From Candidatus Rokuibacteriota bacterium (GTDB taxonomy: Bacteria; Methylomirabilota; Methylomirabilia; Rokubacteriales; CSP1-6): a stretch of 12,647 bases of DNA. The position numbers were made by a program, and so were the translations under genes. The first letter of the stretch is position 1, and each line of letters begins with the position of its first letter. The stretch lies in assembly GCA_016177555.1 (NCBI GenBank), contig JACOVB010000359.1, forward strand, positions 1 through 12,647. Reading direction: 5' to 3'. Below are positions 7,447 to 12,079 of the stretch, piece by piece. Below the pieces are notes generated by a model. That model saw only the letters and a program-made list of their open reading frames with translations. It did not search any database and had not been told where the DNA came from.

Positions 7447-7892
7447 GAATCGCCGAGACGGAGGTCTCCCGGAGCCCGGAGGAGACGCGGGCGATCGGTG
7501 CGCGCCTCGGGGCTCGGCTCGGGCCGGGCGCCGTCGTCGGCTGCATCGGCGAGCTGGGCGCGGGCAAGACGTGCTTTCTCCAGGGGCTCGCCGCCGGCCT
7601 CGGCGTCACCTCGGAGGTGACGAGCCCCACCTTCGTGCTCGTGAACTGCTACCGGGGGCGCCTCCCGGTCTACCACCTCGACGCCTACCGCACCGAGAGC
7701 CTGAGCGAGGTCCTGGACCTCGGCATCGAGGAGATGTTCCACGGCGACGGGGTCACCATGATCGAGTGGGCGGACAAGCTGCTGCCGCTCCTGCCGCGTG
7801 AGAGCGTGATCGTGAGGATCTCGGGGCTCGGCGATGAGCCGCGCGAGATCGTCATCGAGGGGCCGGGCAAGGTATCGGCGCCTCGTGACTAG
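7443..7892 (+). CDS. tsaE: tRNA threonylcarbamoyladenosine biosynthesis ATPase TsaE
   Basis: This 149-residue ATPase works with TsaB, TsaC and TsaD to install N6-threonylcarbamoyladenosine at position 37 of ANN-decoding tRNAs. The Walker A loop is GELGAGKT (36-43, with Cys in place of the usual second Thr). SPTFVLVNCY (61-70), the Walker-B-like VYHLDAYR (76-83) and IEWADK (107-112) follow in family order. Length is typical. The start ATG 7443 overlaps the nnr stop by four bases, implying coupled translation. TsaB and TsaD are not in the window. The gene ends 8 bases into a possible small membrane-peptide gene. Confidence 0.95.
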   Translation: MRIAETEVSRSPEETRAIGARLGARLGPGAVVGCIGELGAGKTCFLQGLAAGLGVTSEVTSPTFVLVNCYRGRLPVYHLDAYRTESLSEVLDLGIEEMFHGDGVTMIEWADKLLPLLPRESVIVRISGLGDEPREIVIEGPGKVSAPRD

Positions 7893-8001
7893 CGCTCCAT
7901 CGGCCCCCGATCGGGAGAGGCGTCTGGCCCGGCTCTTCCTGCTCGCGTATTGCGTGTTCGTGGTGGGGGCGGCTCTCGGGGCGGCGGTTCTGGAGCGATA
8001 G
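7885..8001 (+). CDS. Possible 38-residue single-span membrane peptide
   Basis: This short open frame starts at GTG 7885, overlaps the last 8 bases of tsaE and ends with TAG at 7999-8001. The product is a Ser/Pro and Arg-rich N-terminus (residues 1-16), one strongly hydrophobic stretch (about 17-35, LFLLAYCVFVVGAALGAAV) and a short LER tail, as expected of a one-pass membrane peptide with its charged N-terminus in the cytoplasm. The ribosome binding site is weak (AAGG 12 bases upstream), so translation would depend on coupling to tsaE. I do not recognise the family. High GC makes chance open frames common; the clean hydrophobic pattern is the main support. Confidence 0.4.
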   Translation: MTSAPSAPDRERRLARLFLLAYCVFVVGAALGAAVLER

Positions 8002-8018
8002 CGGCCTGGAACGGCCGC
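8001..8018 (+). terminator. Possible hairpin at the end of the ftsH-tsaE run
   Basis: GCGGCC and GGCCGC form a perfect 6-base-pair stem around a 6-base loop, beginning at the last base of the small membrane ORF stop codon. No T tract follows, so this is at best a weak or non-canonical terminator at the end of the long operon before radC. Confidence 0.3.
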
Positions 8019-8094
8019 GGTGTCGGGGCCCACCGCCACTGTATCGGACTTCGGACATTGACCGGGCGCTGAGCCGCGTGATACCCCGGACGGC
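8002..8094. promoter_or_regulatory. Intergenic region upstream of radC with weak promoter elements
   Basis: This 93-base gap lies in front of radC. On the + strand TTGACC (8058-8063) is 18 bases before TACCCC (8082-8087), with a TG just ahead of it; the start ATG follows 7 bases later. The -35 is good (5 of 6) but the -10 is poor (2 of 6), so the promoter is tentative. No Shine-Dalgarno sequence precedes radC. The same gap holds a 14-base sequence (8035-8048) that is the reverse complement of the mntA promoter -10 region at 11114-11127. Confidence 0.25.
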
Positions 8095-8781
8095 ATGGCA
8101 GGCGGAGCGGGGATCGGGGACTGGCCGGAAGAGGATCGGCCACGGGAGCGGCTCTACCACAAGGGCGCCGAGGCGCTGGCCGATGCCGAGCTCGTGGCCA
8201 TCCAGCTCGGCGCCGGGGTGCGCGGCACGAATGCCGTGGAGCTGGCCCGCGAGATGCTCGTCAGGTACGGGTCCCTCTCGGGACTGGCGGGGCGGGACGT
8301 CGCGGAGCTGGCCGGCATCCGCGGCGTCGGCCGCGCCAAGGCTGTGCGGCTGGCCTCGGCCTTCGAGCTGACGCGGCGGCTGCGGTCCAGAAACGGCGGT
8401 GGCCGCATCGTCCTCAGCAGTCCCGAGCAGGTCTATGCGCGCTACGGGCCGCTCATGGAGGATCTCGAGAAGGAAGTCTTCCGGGTGGCCCTGCTCGATG
8501 CCCAGAACGGGCTTGTCAAGGACGTGGTGGTCTCCGAGGGGACGCTGTCGGCGAGTCTCGTCCACCCCCGAGAGGTCTTCAAGCCCGCCATCCTCGAGTC
8601 GGCCGCGTCGCTGATCCTGCTCCACAATCACCCGAGCGGCGATCCCACGCCGAGCCGGGAGGACATCCGGCTCACGCGCCAGCTGGTAGAATGCGGCCAG
8701 CTGCTGGATCTGCGGATCCACGACCACATCGTGATCGGGAGGGGCCGGTTCGCGAGCCTCGCGGAGCGGGGTGCGCTGTGA
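8095..8781 (+). CDS. radC: RadC family JAB/MPN-domain protein
   Basis: This 228-residue protein belongs to the RadC family, named for an old DNA-repair link in E. coli whose role is still unsettled. The N-terminal UPF0758 region contains a helix-hairpin-helix-like segment (AGIRGVGRAKAVRL, 73-86). The C-terminal JAB1/MPN metalloprotease-fold domain carries the JAMM motif H177-x-H179-x10-D190 (in HNHPSGDPTPSRED), with SLVHPREVFKPA (154-165) just before it. All metal ligands are present and the length is typical. The start ATG 8095 has no ribosome binding site. The gene follows a 93-base gap after the previous run and ends 30 bases before the next gene. Confidence 0.95.
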   Translation: MAGGAGIGDWPEEDRPRERLYHKGAEALADAELVAIQLGAGVRGTNAVELAREMLVRYGSLSGLAGRDVAELAGIRGVGRAKAVRLASAFELTRRLRSRNGGGRIVLSSPEQVYARYGPLMEDLEKEVFRVALLDAQNGLVKDVVVSEGTLSASLVHPREVFKPAILESAASLILLHNHPSGDPTPSREDIRLTRQLVECGQLLDLRIHDHIVIGRGRFASLAERGAL

Positions 8782-8796
8782 ACGAAGACGCTTGAT

Positions 8797-8803
8797 AAGG
8801 AGG
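8797..8803 (+). promoter_or_regulatory. Strong Shine-Dalgarno site that fixes the GTG start at 8812
   Basis: AAGGAGG is a near-perfect match to the anti-Shine-Dalgarno sequence and lies 8 bases before GTG 8812. It is the best ribosome binding site in the window and the main reason to accept the small gene after it. Confidence 0.85.
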
Positions 8804-8811
8804 ACGAGACG

Positions 8812-9048
8812 GTGAGCCCCCACGAGCTGATCGAGCGTGCTGAAGAAACCTACCGTGGAGTCTATCAGGGAGCGCTGAAGGATGAGCTAGAGCGAACAGC
8901 CTGGGGGAAGTTCCTGATCATCAACGTCGACACCGGAGAACATCTCCTGGCCGACACCCGGGCAGAGGCGCTTCGTCAGTTCCGCGCCCGGTTCCCGTAC
9001 GCCCCGTCCTACGTGCTCCGGGTCGGTGTTCTCCCGCTGGTCGCTTGA
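8812..9048 (+). CDS. Small conserved-looking protein of unknown function (DUF5678-like)
   Basis: This 78-residue soluble protein starts at GTG behind a very strong Shine-Dalgarno site. It begins with a charged helical region (about 1-28, LIERAEETYRGVYQGALKDELE), then WGKFLIINVDTGEHLLADT (31-49), an amphipathic helix (EALRQFRARFP) and a final strand (YVLRVGVLPL). The W-G-K-x-hydrophobic-I-N...TGE pattern recalls small proteins of the DUF5678 kind, which as I remember are often next to a retropepsin-like aspartic protease. No such partner is visible here: the next gene, 7 bases on, encodes a VOC protein. GC is visibly lower than in the neighbours and codons such as GAA, CTA and ACA appear, which may reflect later acquisition. 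Function is unknown. Confidence 0.8.
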   Translation: MSPHELIERAEETYRGVYQGALKDELERTAWGKFLIINVDTGEHLLADTRAEALRQFRARFPYAPSYVLRVGVLPLVA

Positions 9049-9055
9049 GCCCACG

Positions 9056-9499
9056 ATGAAGATCCAGGGCGTGGGGCATGTGGTGCTGAAGGTGCGCGAT
9101 CTGGAGCGATCCGTCCGGTTCTACTCGGGGGTGCTCGGGCTCAAGGAGGTGGGACGTCTCCGGGACCAGATGGTCTTCTTCTCGGCCGGCGTGAACCACC
9201 ATGATCTGGCCGTGCTGGCGGTGGGACCGGACGCGCCGGCTCCGGCTCGAACCGCGGTGGGGCTCTACCACGTGGCGTTCAAGATCGGCGACTCGCTGGA
9301 GGAACTGCGCGAGGCCAAGGCCCTGCTGGAGGCCAACGGCGTGCCCATCCGGGCTCTCAGCGACCACCGGGTGAGCCAGTCGATCTACACCGAGGACCCC
9401 GACGGGAACATGGTGGAGCTCTTCGTGGACGCCGACCCAGCCATCTGGGCCGAGGATCCCGCCTCGGTCGCGACGGTCAGGCCTCTAGCCCTTGGCTAG
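9056..9499 (+). CDS. VOC-superfamily (glyoxalase/extradiol dioxygenase fold) protein
   Basis: This 147-residue metalloprotein has two beta-alpha-beta-beta-beta modules. VGHVVLKVRDLERSVRFYSGVLGLK (6-30) supplies metal ligand His8. LYHVAFKI (70-77) supplies His72, and EDPDGNMVELF (113-123) supplies Glu121. The His-His-Glu set and the D-P-D-G-N-x-V-E-L signature fit a single-chain VOC protein such as those called catechol 2,3-dioxygenase-like or glyoxalase-like. The reaction cannot be told from sequence. The start ATG 9056 is 7 bases after the preceding stop and has no strong ribosome binding site, so it is probably co-expressed with that gene. Its last 15 bases overlap the end of a gene on the opposite strand. 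Confidence 0.9.
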   Translation: MKIQGVGHVVLKVRDLERSVRFYSGVLGLKEVGRLRDQMVFFSAGVNHHDLAVLAVGPDAPAPARTAVGLYHVAFKIGDSLEELREAKALLEANGVPIRALSDHRVSQSIYTEDPDGNMVELFVDADPAIWAEDPASVATVRPLALG

Positions 9500-9727
9500 C
9501 CGCTCCACTTCCCGCTTCGACAGGGTCTGGATCCGGGCGAGCAGGGTCTTCACCTTCCGCTCGGATGCGTGGTCGGCGAGGATCAGCTTCTTCGACTTCG
9601 TGCCGTTGACGATGTAGGCGACCCAGTCGTCGAGGCTCGGCGTCCCGCGCCAGGCGACGGTGAGCCCACTGAGCCGCATCCGTTTCTTGCCCTCGATCTT
9701 CGCGAGCGGCTTCCGGCTGGCTTCCAT
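9485..9727 (-). CDS. Small basic protein of unknown function
   Basis: This 80-residue, Lys/Arg-rich protein begins MEASRKPLAKIEGKKRMRL, continues with WRGTPSLDDWVAYIVNG and ends in a probable charged helix (ERKVKTLLARIQTLSKREVERLAKG). I do not recognise it. The start ATG (complement of 9725-9727) is chosen because GAGGGGA lies 7-8 bases upstream on this strand; the frame stays open to 9934, but that extension looks unlike protein and crosses repeat DNA. A TTGACA-type promoter lies about 70 bases upstream. Its 3' end overlaps the VOC gene by 15 bases in a convergent arrangement, so the two transcripts would be complementary there. The strong basic charge would suit nucleic-acid binding, which is only a guess. 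Confidence 0.6.
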   Translation of the reverse strand: MEASRKPLAKIEGKKRMRLSGLTVAWRGTPSLDDWVAYIVNGTKSKKLILADHASERKVKTLLARIQTLSKREVERLAKG

Positions 9728-9794
9728 CCTTCGAGTCCCCTCATGGCGGTGGTCAGGACATCCTGCGAACGATGATGACGCGTGCAGCGCAACA

Positions 9795-9823
9795 AAGCTA
9801 TGAACCCGCGCTGACCCTGTCAA
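9795..9823 (-). promoter_or_regulatory. Predicted sigma70-type promoter for the small basic protein
   Basis: On the - strand a perfect TTGACA (complement of 9818-9823) is separated by 17 bases from TAGCTT (complement of 9795-9800), which keeps the most conserved first, second and last positions of the -10 element. Transcription would start near 9788, giving a leader of about 60 bases before the ATG at 9727. Confidence 0.45.
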
Positions 9824-9856
9824 GGCTTCGTTTCGCCGCCCCAGGCGCACGCTTGC

Positions 9857-9871
9857 GCGCATCGGATGCGC
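9857..9871. repeat. Short inverted repeat
   Basis: GCGCAT and ATGCGC flank a 3-base CGG centre, a perfect 6-base-pair palindromic element. It lies between the - strand promoter and the DnaA-like cluster. A role is not evident; such a short repeat can arise by chance in GC-rich DNA. Confidence 0.4.
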
Positions 9872-9917
9872 TCGCCCCTCGTCAATGCTGGCGCCTGTGG
9901 ATGGCCTCCACGCGGTG

Positions 9918-9932
9918 GACGGCCAGGCCGTC
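9918..9932. repeat. Perfect interrupted palindrome
   Basis: GACGGCC and GGCCGTC mirror each other around a single A. The right arm overlaps the first CAGGCCGTCA direct repeat. Such a 15-base palindrome could be a dimeric protein site. Confidence 0.55.
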
Positions 9933-9942
9933 ACATTCTTGG

Positions 9943-9964
9943 GACGCGCCCGCGAAGGCGCGTC
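9943..9964 (-). terminator. Strong hairpin downstream of pyrD
   Basis: GACGCGCC and GGCGCGTC form a perfect 8-base-pair stem around a 6-base loop. Read on the - strand it lies about 57 bases past the pyrD stop with loop TTCGCG, so it may end or protect the pyrD transcript. There is no U tract after it, so it is not a classical intrinsic terminator. Confidence 0.4.
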
Positions 9965-10020
9965 AGGCCGTCAGATTTCGACGCCTGTGGACGGCTGTGG
10001 ATAAGTGGATAACCTGTGGG

Positions 10021-11010
10021 CTATTCCCTGACATCGAGGAGCTCGTCGAGGATGCGGCGGGCCAGAAGCGGCCCCCGGGTGATGAATCCCGTGAAGTACC
10101 CGCAGGCCGTGGCCCCCGCCTCGAGCGCCAGGCGGACCTTCTCCGGCGTGTCGATACCGCCCGTCGCGATGATCTCGAGCCTGGCGCCGAAGCGCGCGCG
10201 CAGCCGGCGCACGTTCTCGAGCATCGCCGGAAAGAGCGCGGGGCCGGAGAGCCCGCCGGCCTTCTGCGAGAGTCGCGGCGCCTCCACGCGACGCGTGTTG
10301 CCGCAGTTCACGATGCCGATGCCCGCATCCAGCGCCGCGGGAATGATCTGCTCTTCGTTTGCGTCACGGTAGTCCGGCGAGACTTTCGCGATGATCGGCT
10401 TCGGGGTGGCGGCCCGGACGGCATGGAAGAGCCGCGCCAGCTCCGACGGTTTGCGCGACCAGGCGTAGACGAGGCGCGTGTTGGGCGAGGAGATGTTGAT
10501 CTCCACGAGATCGCCGAGGGGCGCCAGTCCGCTCACCACCTCGACATACTCCTCGATGGACTCGCCCGCCGCGGCCACGATGAGCGGCACGCGGTGGGGC
10601 AGGTGGGCCAGCGCGCGGCGGTAGGCCTCGAGGCCGGGGTTCTGGAAGCCGTTGCAATTGAGCAGGCCGGGGCCCTCGGCCGTCTCGATGCGCACCAGGT
10701 TGGGCTGCGGGTGGCCGGGACGCGGCCGGGCCGTGATGCTCTTGGTCGTCACCGCGCCGAAGCCGAGCCCCATGGCCCGGCGCAGGATCGTCGTGTCGTA
10801 ATACATCGACGAGAGGATCAGCGGGTTCGGCAGCCGGACGCCTCCGAGCGTCACGGCGAGCCGCGGGTCTCCATGCCGGAAGATCGGCAGGAGATCGAGG
10901 GGGATGAGCCTCAGTCCCCACTGGCCGAGCGGGATCGCTACGCGCTCCGGAAGACGGGAGAGAAGGCCGCGGTAGAGGATGCGGTAGGCGAGGTCGGCGG
11001 CGGCGATCAT
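10021..11010 (-). CDS. pyrD: Dihydroorotate dehydrogenase (quinone-type family)
   Basis: This 329-residue FMN TIM-barrel protein should oxidise dihydroorotate to orotate in pyrimidine synthesis. The N-terminal amphipathic helices (LAYRILYRGLLSRLP, 7-21) fit the membrane-binding start of class 2 enzymes. Motifs include GFGAVTTKSITARPRPGHPQ (83-102), LLNCNGFQNPG (116-126), EINISSPNT (170-178), which has Ser where class 1 enzymes have Cys, AKVSPD (208-213), GGLSGPAL (252-259) and ATGGIDTPE (282-290). It is somewhat divergent: the usual NRMGFNN is NCNGFQNPG and the TNTT loop reads NCGNTRR. The start ATG 11010 is preferred over an in-frame GTG at 11085, which would add 25 poorly conserved-looking residues. 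The gene is divergent from mntA. Confidence 0.85.
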   Translation of the reverse strand: MIAAADLAYRILYRGLLSRLPERVAIPLGQWGLRLIPLDLLPIFRHGDPRLAVTLGGVRLPNPLILSSMYYDTTILRRAMGLGFGAVTTKSITARPRPGHPQPNLVRIETAEGPGLLNCNGFQNPGLEAYRRALAHLPHRVPLIVAAAGESIEEYVEVVSGLAPLGDLVEINISSPNTRLVYAWSRKPSELARLFHAVRAATPKPIIAKVSPDYRDANEEQIIPAALDAGIGIVNCGNTRRVEAPRLSQKAGGLSGPALFPAMLENVRRLRARFGARLEIIATGGIDTPEKVRLALEAGATACGYFTGFITRGPLLARRILDELLDVRE

Positions 11011-11130
11011 CGTGCTGGGCTCTTGCCGAGGATAAACGATCGGAGCGCTCCGGGCCAGCGCCCGGGAAGCCGCGCCACCTTTCACCGCGCTTTCGTTGAC
11101 TCGCTGAGGGGCCTCCGATACAGTGGCTGC
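11011..11130. promoter_or_regulatory. Divergent pyrD-mntA control region
   Basis: This 120-base gap separates the two divergent starts. It holds a perfect 12-base palindrome (11041-11052, CGGAGCGCTCCG), an overlapping 6-base-pair inverted repeat (11050-11055 with 11060-11065), a possible - strand -10 for pyrD (TATCCT, complement of 11029-11034) and the mntA promoter. No good -35 accompanies the pyrD element. The palindrome lies just upstream of the putative pyrD -10, a suitable place for a repressor or activator. Confidence 0.45.
11096..11124 (+). promoter_or_regulatory. Predicted sigma70-type promoter of mntA-hepT, giving a leaderless mRNA
   Basis: TTGACT (11096-11101, 5 of 6) and TACAGT (11119-11124, 4 of 6) are 17 bases apart, the ideal spacing. 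The expected start of transcription, 7 bases past the -10, is 11131, which is exactly the A of the mntA ATG. There is no Shine-Dalgarno sequence before that ATG, so a leaderless message is likely. Confidence 0.6.
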
Positions 11131-11547
11131 ATGACATGCGCGGTCAGCGCCGAGCAGGTCACTCAGCGCCTCGCGGACCTTCCGGCAGACATCCCCGCGC
11201 TCGAGCTCCTCGTCCTCTTCGGATCGGCGGCCAAGGGTCGGGCCGGAGCCGGTAGCGACGTCGATCTCGCCGTCAGATGCGAGGGCGCGGCCGACGTCGA
11301 CGCGCTTTACCTCGCAATCGCCCCCCGGCTTGCGACCGACCGTTTGGACCTGGTGGATCTTCGCCGCGCCGGGCCCCTGCTGGCCTTCGAGGTGGCCCGG
11401 ACGGGCAAGCTCCTCTTCGAACGGCGCCCCGGAGCCTTCCGGGAGTTCCAGTCGCTGGCTTCGCGCCGCTACTGCGACACCGAGAAGCTCCGCCGCTCCC
11501 AGCGGCGGGCCATCCAGGTGTTTCTCGAGCGGGCGGGACTGGCGTGA
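11131..11547 (+). CDS. mntA: MntA-like nucleotidyltransferase antitoxin (type VII TA)
   Basis: This 138-residue minimal nucleotidyltransferase should neutralise its partner HepT by adding AMP to a tyrosine near the HepT active site, as shown for MntA/HepT pairs. The core motif is complete: LFGSAAKGRAGAGSDVDLAV gives GS(31-32)-x10-D43-x-D45. A third acidic residue is probably Asp73 or Asp76 in DRLDLVDL. A basic C-terminal helix (RRSQRRAIQVFLERAG) closes the protein. The start ATG 11131 fits the predicted promoter. The frame is open for far longer upstream, but that part is antisense to pyrD and is not coding. The stop overlaps the hepT start as GTGA, implying coupled translation. Confidence 0.88.
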   Translation: MTCAVSAEQVTQRLADLPADIPALELLVLFGSAAKGRAGAGSDVDLAVRCEGAADVDALYLAIAPRLATDRLDLVDLRRAGPLLAFEVARTGKLLFERRPGAFREFQSLASRRYCDTEKLRRSQRRAIQVFLERAGLA

Positions 11548-11978
11548 GTCCGGTGGACGCGGCCGTGATCCGGCGAAAGCTCGGGCACATCATCGCGTCT
11601 CTCGACGGCCTGCGTCCAATCGCTGACCTGAGCCTCGTGGAGTACCGCGCCCGCTTCTACGAGCGCAAGGCCGCGGAGCGGATCCTGCAGGAGGCCATCG
11701 AGGCCGCCCTCGACATCAACGCCCACCTGATCGCCGAGGGCGGGGGCGAAATTCCAGAGGACTACTACGGTGGGTTCGTGAGGATCGGGCAGATGGGGAT
11801 CGTCGGCGTCGGTCTCGCCGATTCGCTGGCTCCATCAGCCGGGCTCAGGAACCGGCTGGTTCACGAGTACGAGGTTCTCGACGACGCCAAGGTGCTGAGA
11901 GCCATCCGGACGGCCCTGGAGGTCTACCCGCGCTATGTGCAAGCCATCGAGGCCCATCTCACCAAGGCCGGTCTGTAG
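11544..11978 (+). CDS. hepT: HepT-like HEPN ribonuclease toxin (DUF86)
   Basis: This 144-residue all-helical HEPN protein is the likely toxin of the pair, an RNase that acts on cellular RNA when free of MntA. The RNase motif R-x4-H-x-Y is intact at R102-H107-Y109 (RNRLVHEY), and Tyr109 is the kind of residue that MntA AMPylates. The segment ERILQEAIEAALDINAHLI (45-63) is typical of DUF86. The start is GTG 11544 inside the mntA stop; ATG-type alternatives are absent nearby. Length matches the family. Gene order is antitoxin first. The active motif is intact, so this looks like a live module and not a remnant. Confidence 0.88.
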   Translation: MSPVDAAVIRRKLGHIIASLDGLRPIADLSLVEYRARFYERKAAERILQEAIEAALDINAHLIAEGGGEIPEDYYGGFVRIGQMGIVGVGLADSLAPSAGLRNRLVHEYEVLDDAKVLRAIRTALEVYPRYVQAIEAHLTKAGL

Positions 11979-12079
11979 CTCAGGCGGTGACCTGGGCCGG
12001 GTCCGGCGGGCGGTGAGGGGCCGGGATCGCGGCTGAAGCTCCGCGCGACTGGGATACAATCGTTCCGAGGACGCGCCCC
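11979..12079. promoter_or_regulatory. Region between the two NTase-HEPN modules
   Basis: This 101-base gap holds a good -10 element TACAAT (12055-12060, 5 of 6) with a weak -35 candidate CTGAAG (12033-12038) at 16 bases. A 5-base-pair inverted repeat CGCGG/CCGCG (12028-12032 with 12041-12045) overlaps that -35. Transcription would start near 12067, placing GAGGA (12067-12071) 8 bases before the ATG as ribosome binding site. The inverted repeat could be an operator or a terminator stem for hepT; it has no T tract. Confidence 0.45.

Larger units (their letters stand above)
9892..9995. repeat. Two pairs of 14-base direct repeats
   Basis: CGCCTGTGGATGGC (9892-9905) recurs as CGCCTGTGGACGGC (9982-9995), and CAGGCCGTCACATT (9924-9937) recurs as CAGGCCGTCAGATT (9964-9977). 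Each pair differs by one base. The order is A-B-B-A in direct orientation. The A repeats each contain a TGTGGA core and so form part of the DnaA-like cluster. Confidence 0.7.
9728..10020. other. Repeat-rich noncoding stretch between the small basic protein gene and pyrD
   Basis: These 293 bases contain no believable gene: open frames across them have shadow-like composition. They hold a - strand promoter, three inverted repeats (9857-9871, 9918-9932, 9943-9964), two pairs of near-identical 14-base direct repeats, and a dense group of DnaA-box-like sequences near the pyrD end. The repeats and the DnaA-like cluster are listed separately. Confidence 0.7.
9896..10023. other. Cluster of DnaA-box-like motifs (possible DnaA-binding or origin-type region)
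   Basis: A perfect 9-base DnaA box in reverse orientation (TGTGGATAA, 9996-10004) is followed at once by AGTGGATAA (10004-10012, 8 of 9). TGTGGATGG (9896-9904, 7 of 9) and TGTGGACGG (9986-9994, 6 of 9) precede them, with further GTGGA/TCCAC cores at 9915 and 9907 and a TGTGGG at 10015. That makes six GTGGA-type cores in about 115 bases, far above chance. Perfect plus degenerate boxes in a noncoding region suit DnaA binding. Against a standard chromosomal origin: no AT-rich unwinding element is obvious, no dnaA or dnaN is in the window, and flanking genes point towards the site. A regulatory or DnaA-titrating site is an alternative. Confidence 0.45.

Noticed and set aside
8687..8692. TGG-TAGAAT extended -10 inside radC as a promoter for the 78-residue gene
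   Set aside because: There is no -35 at the right spacing, and the bases are explained by coding sequence; one such match is expected by chance.
9728..9934. 69-codon N-terminal extension of the small basic protein
   Set aside because: It crosses the promoter and repeat region and has shadow-like composition; a Shine-Dalgarno sequence supports the internal ATG at 9727.
9896..10023. Calling the DnaA-like cluster a CRISPR or iteron plasmid origin
   Set aside because: The repeats are too few and irregularly spaced for CRISPR, and no replication initiator gene is present nearby.
9772..11130. Very long + strand open frame in phase with mntA across the pyrD locus
   Set aside because: It is the antisense shadow of pyrD plus the repeat region; its composition is rich in Arg/His/Gln/Gly without family motifs. 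The mntA family start and promoter fix the real start at 11131.
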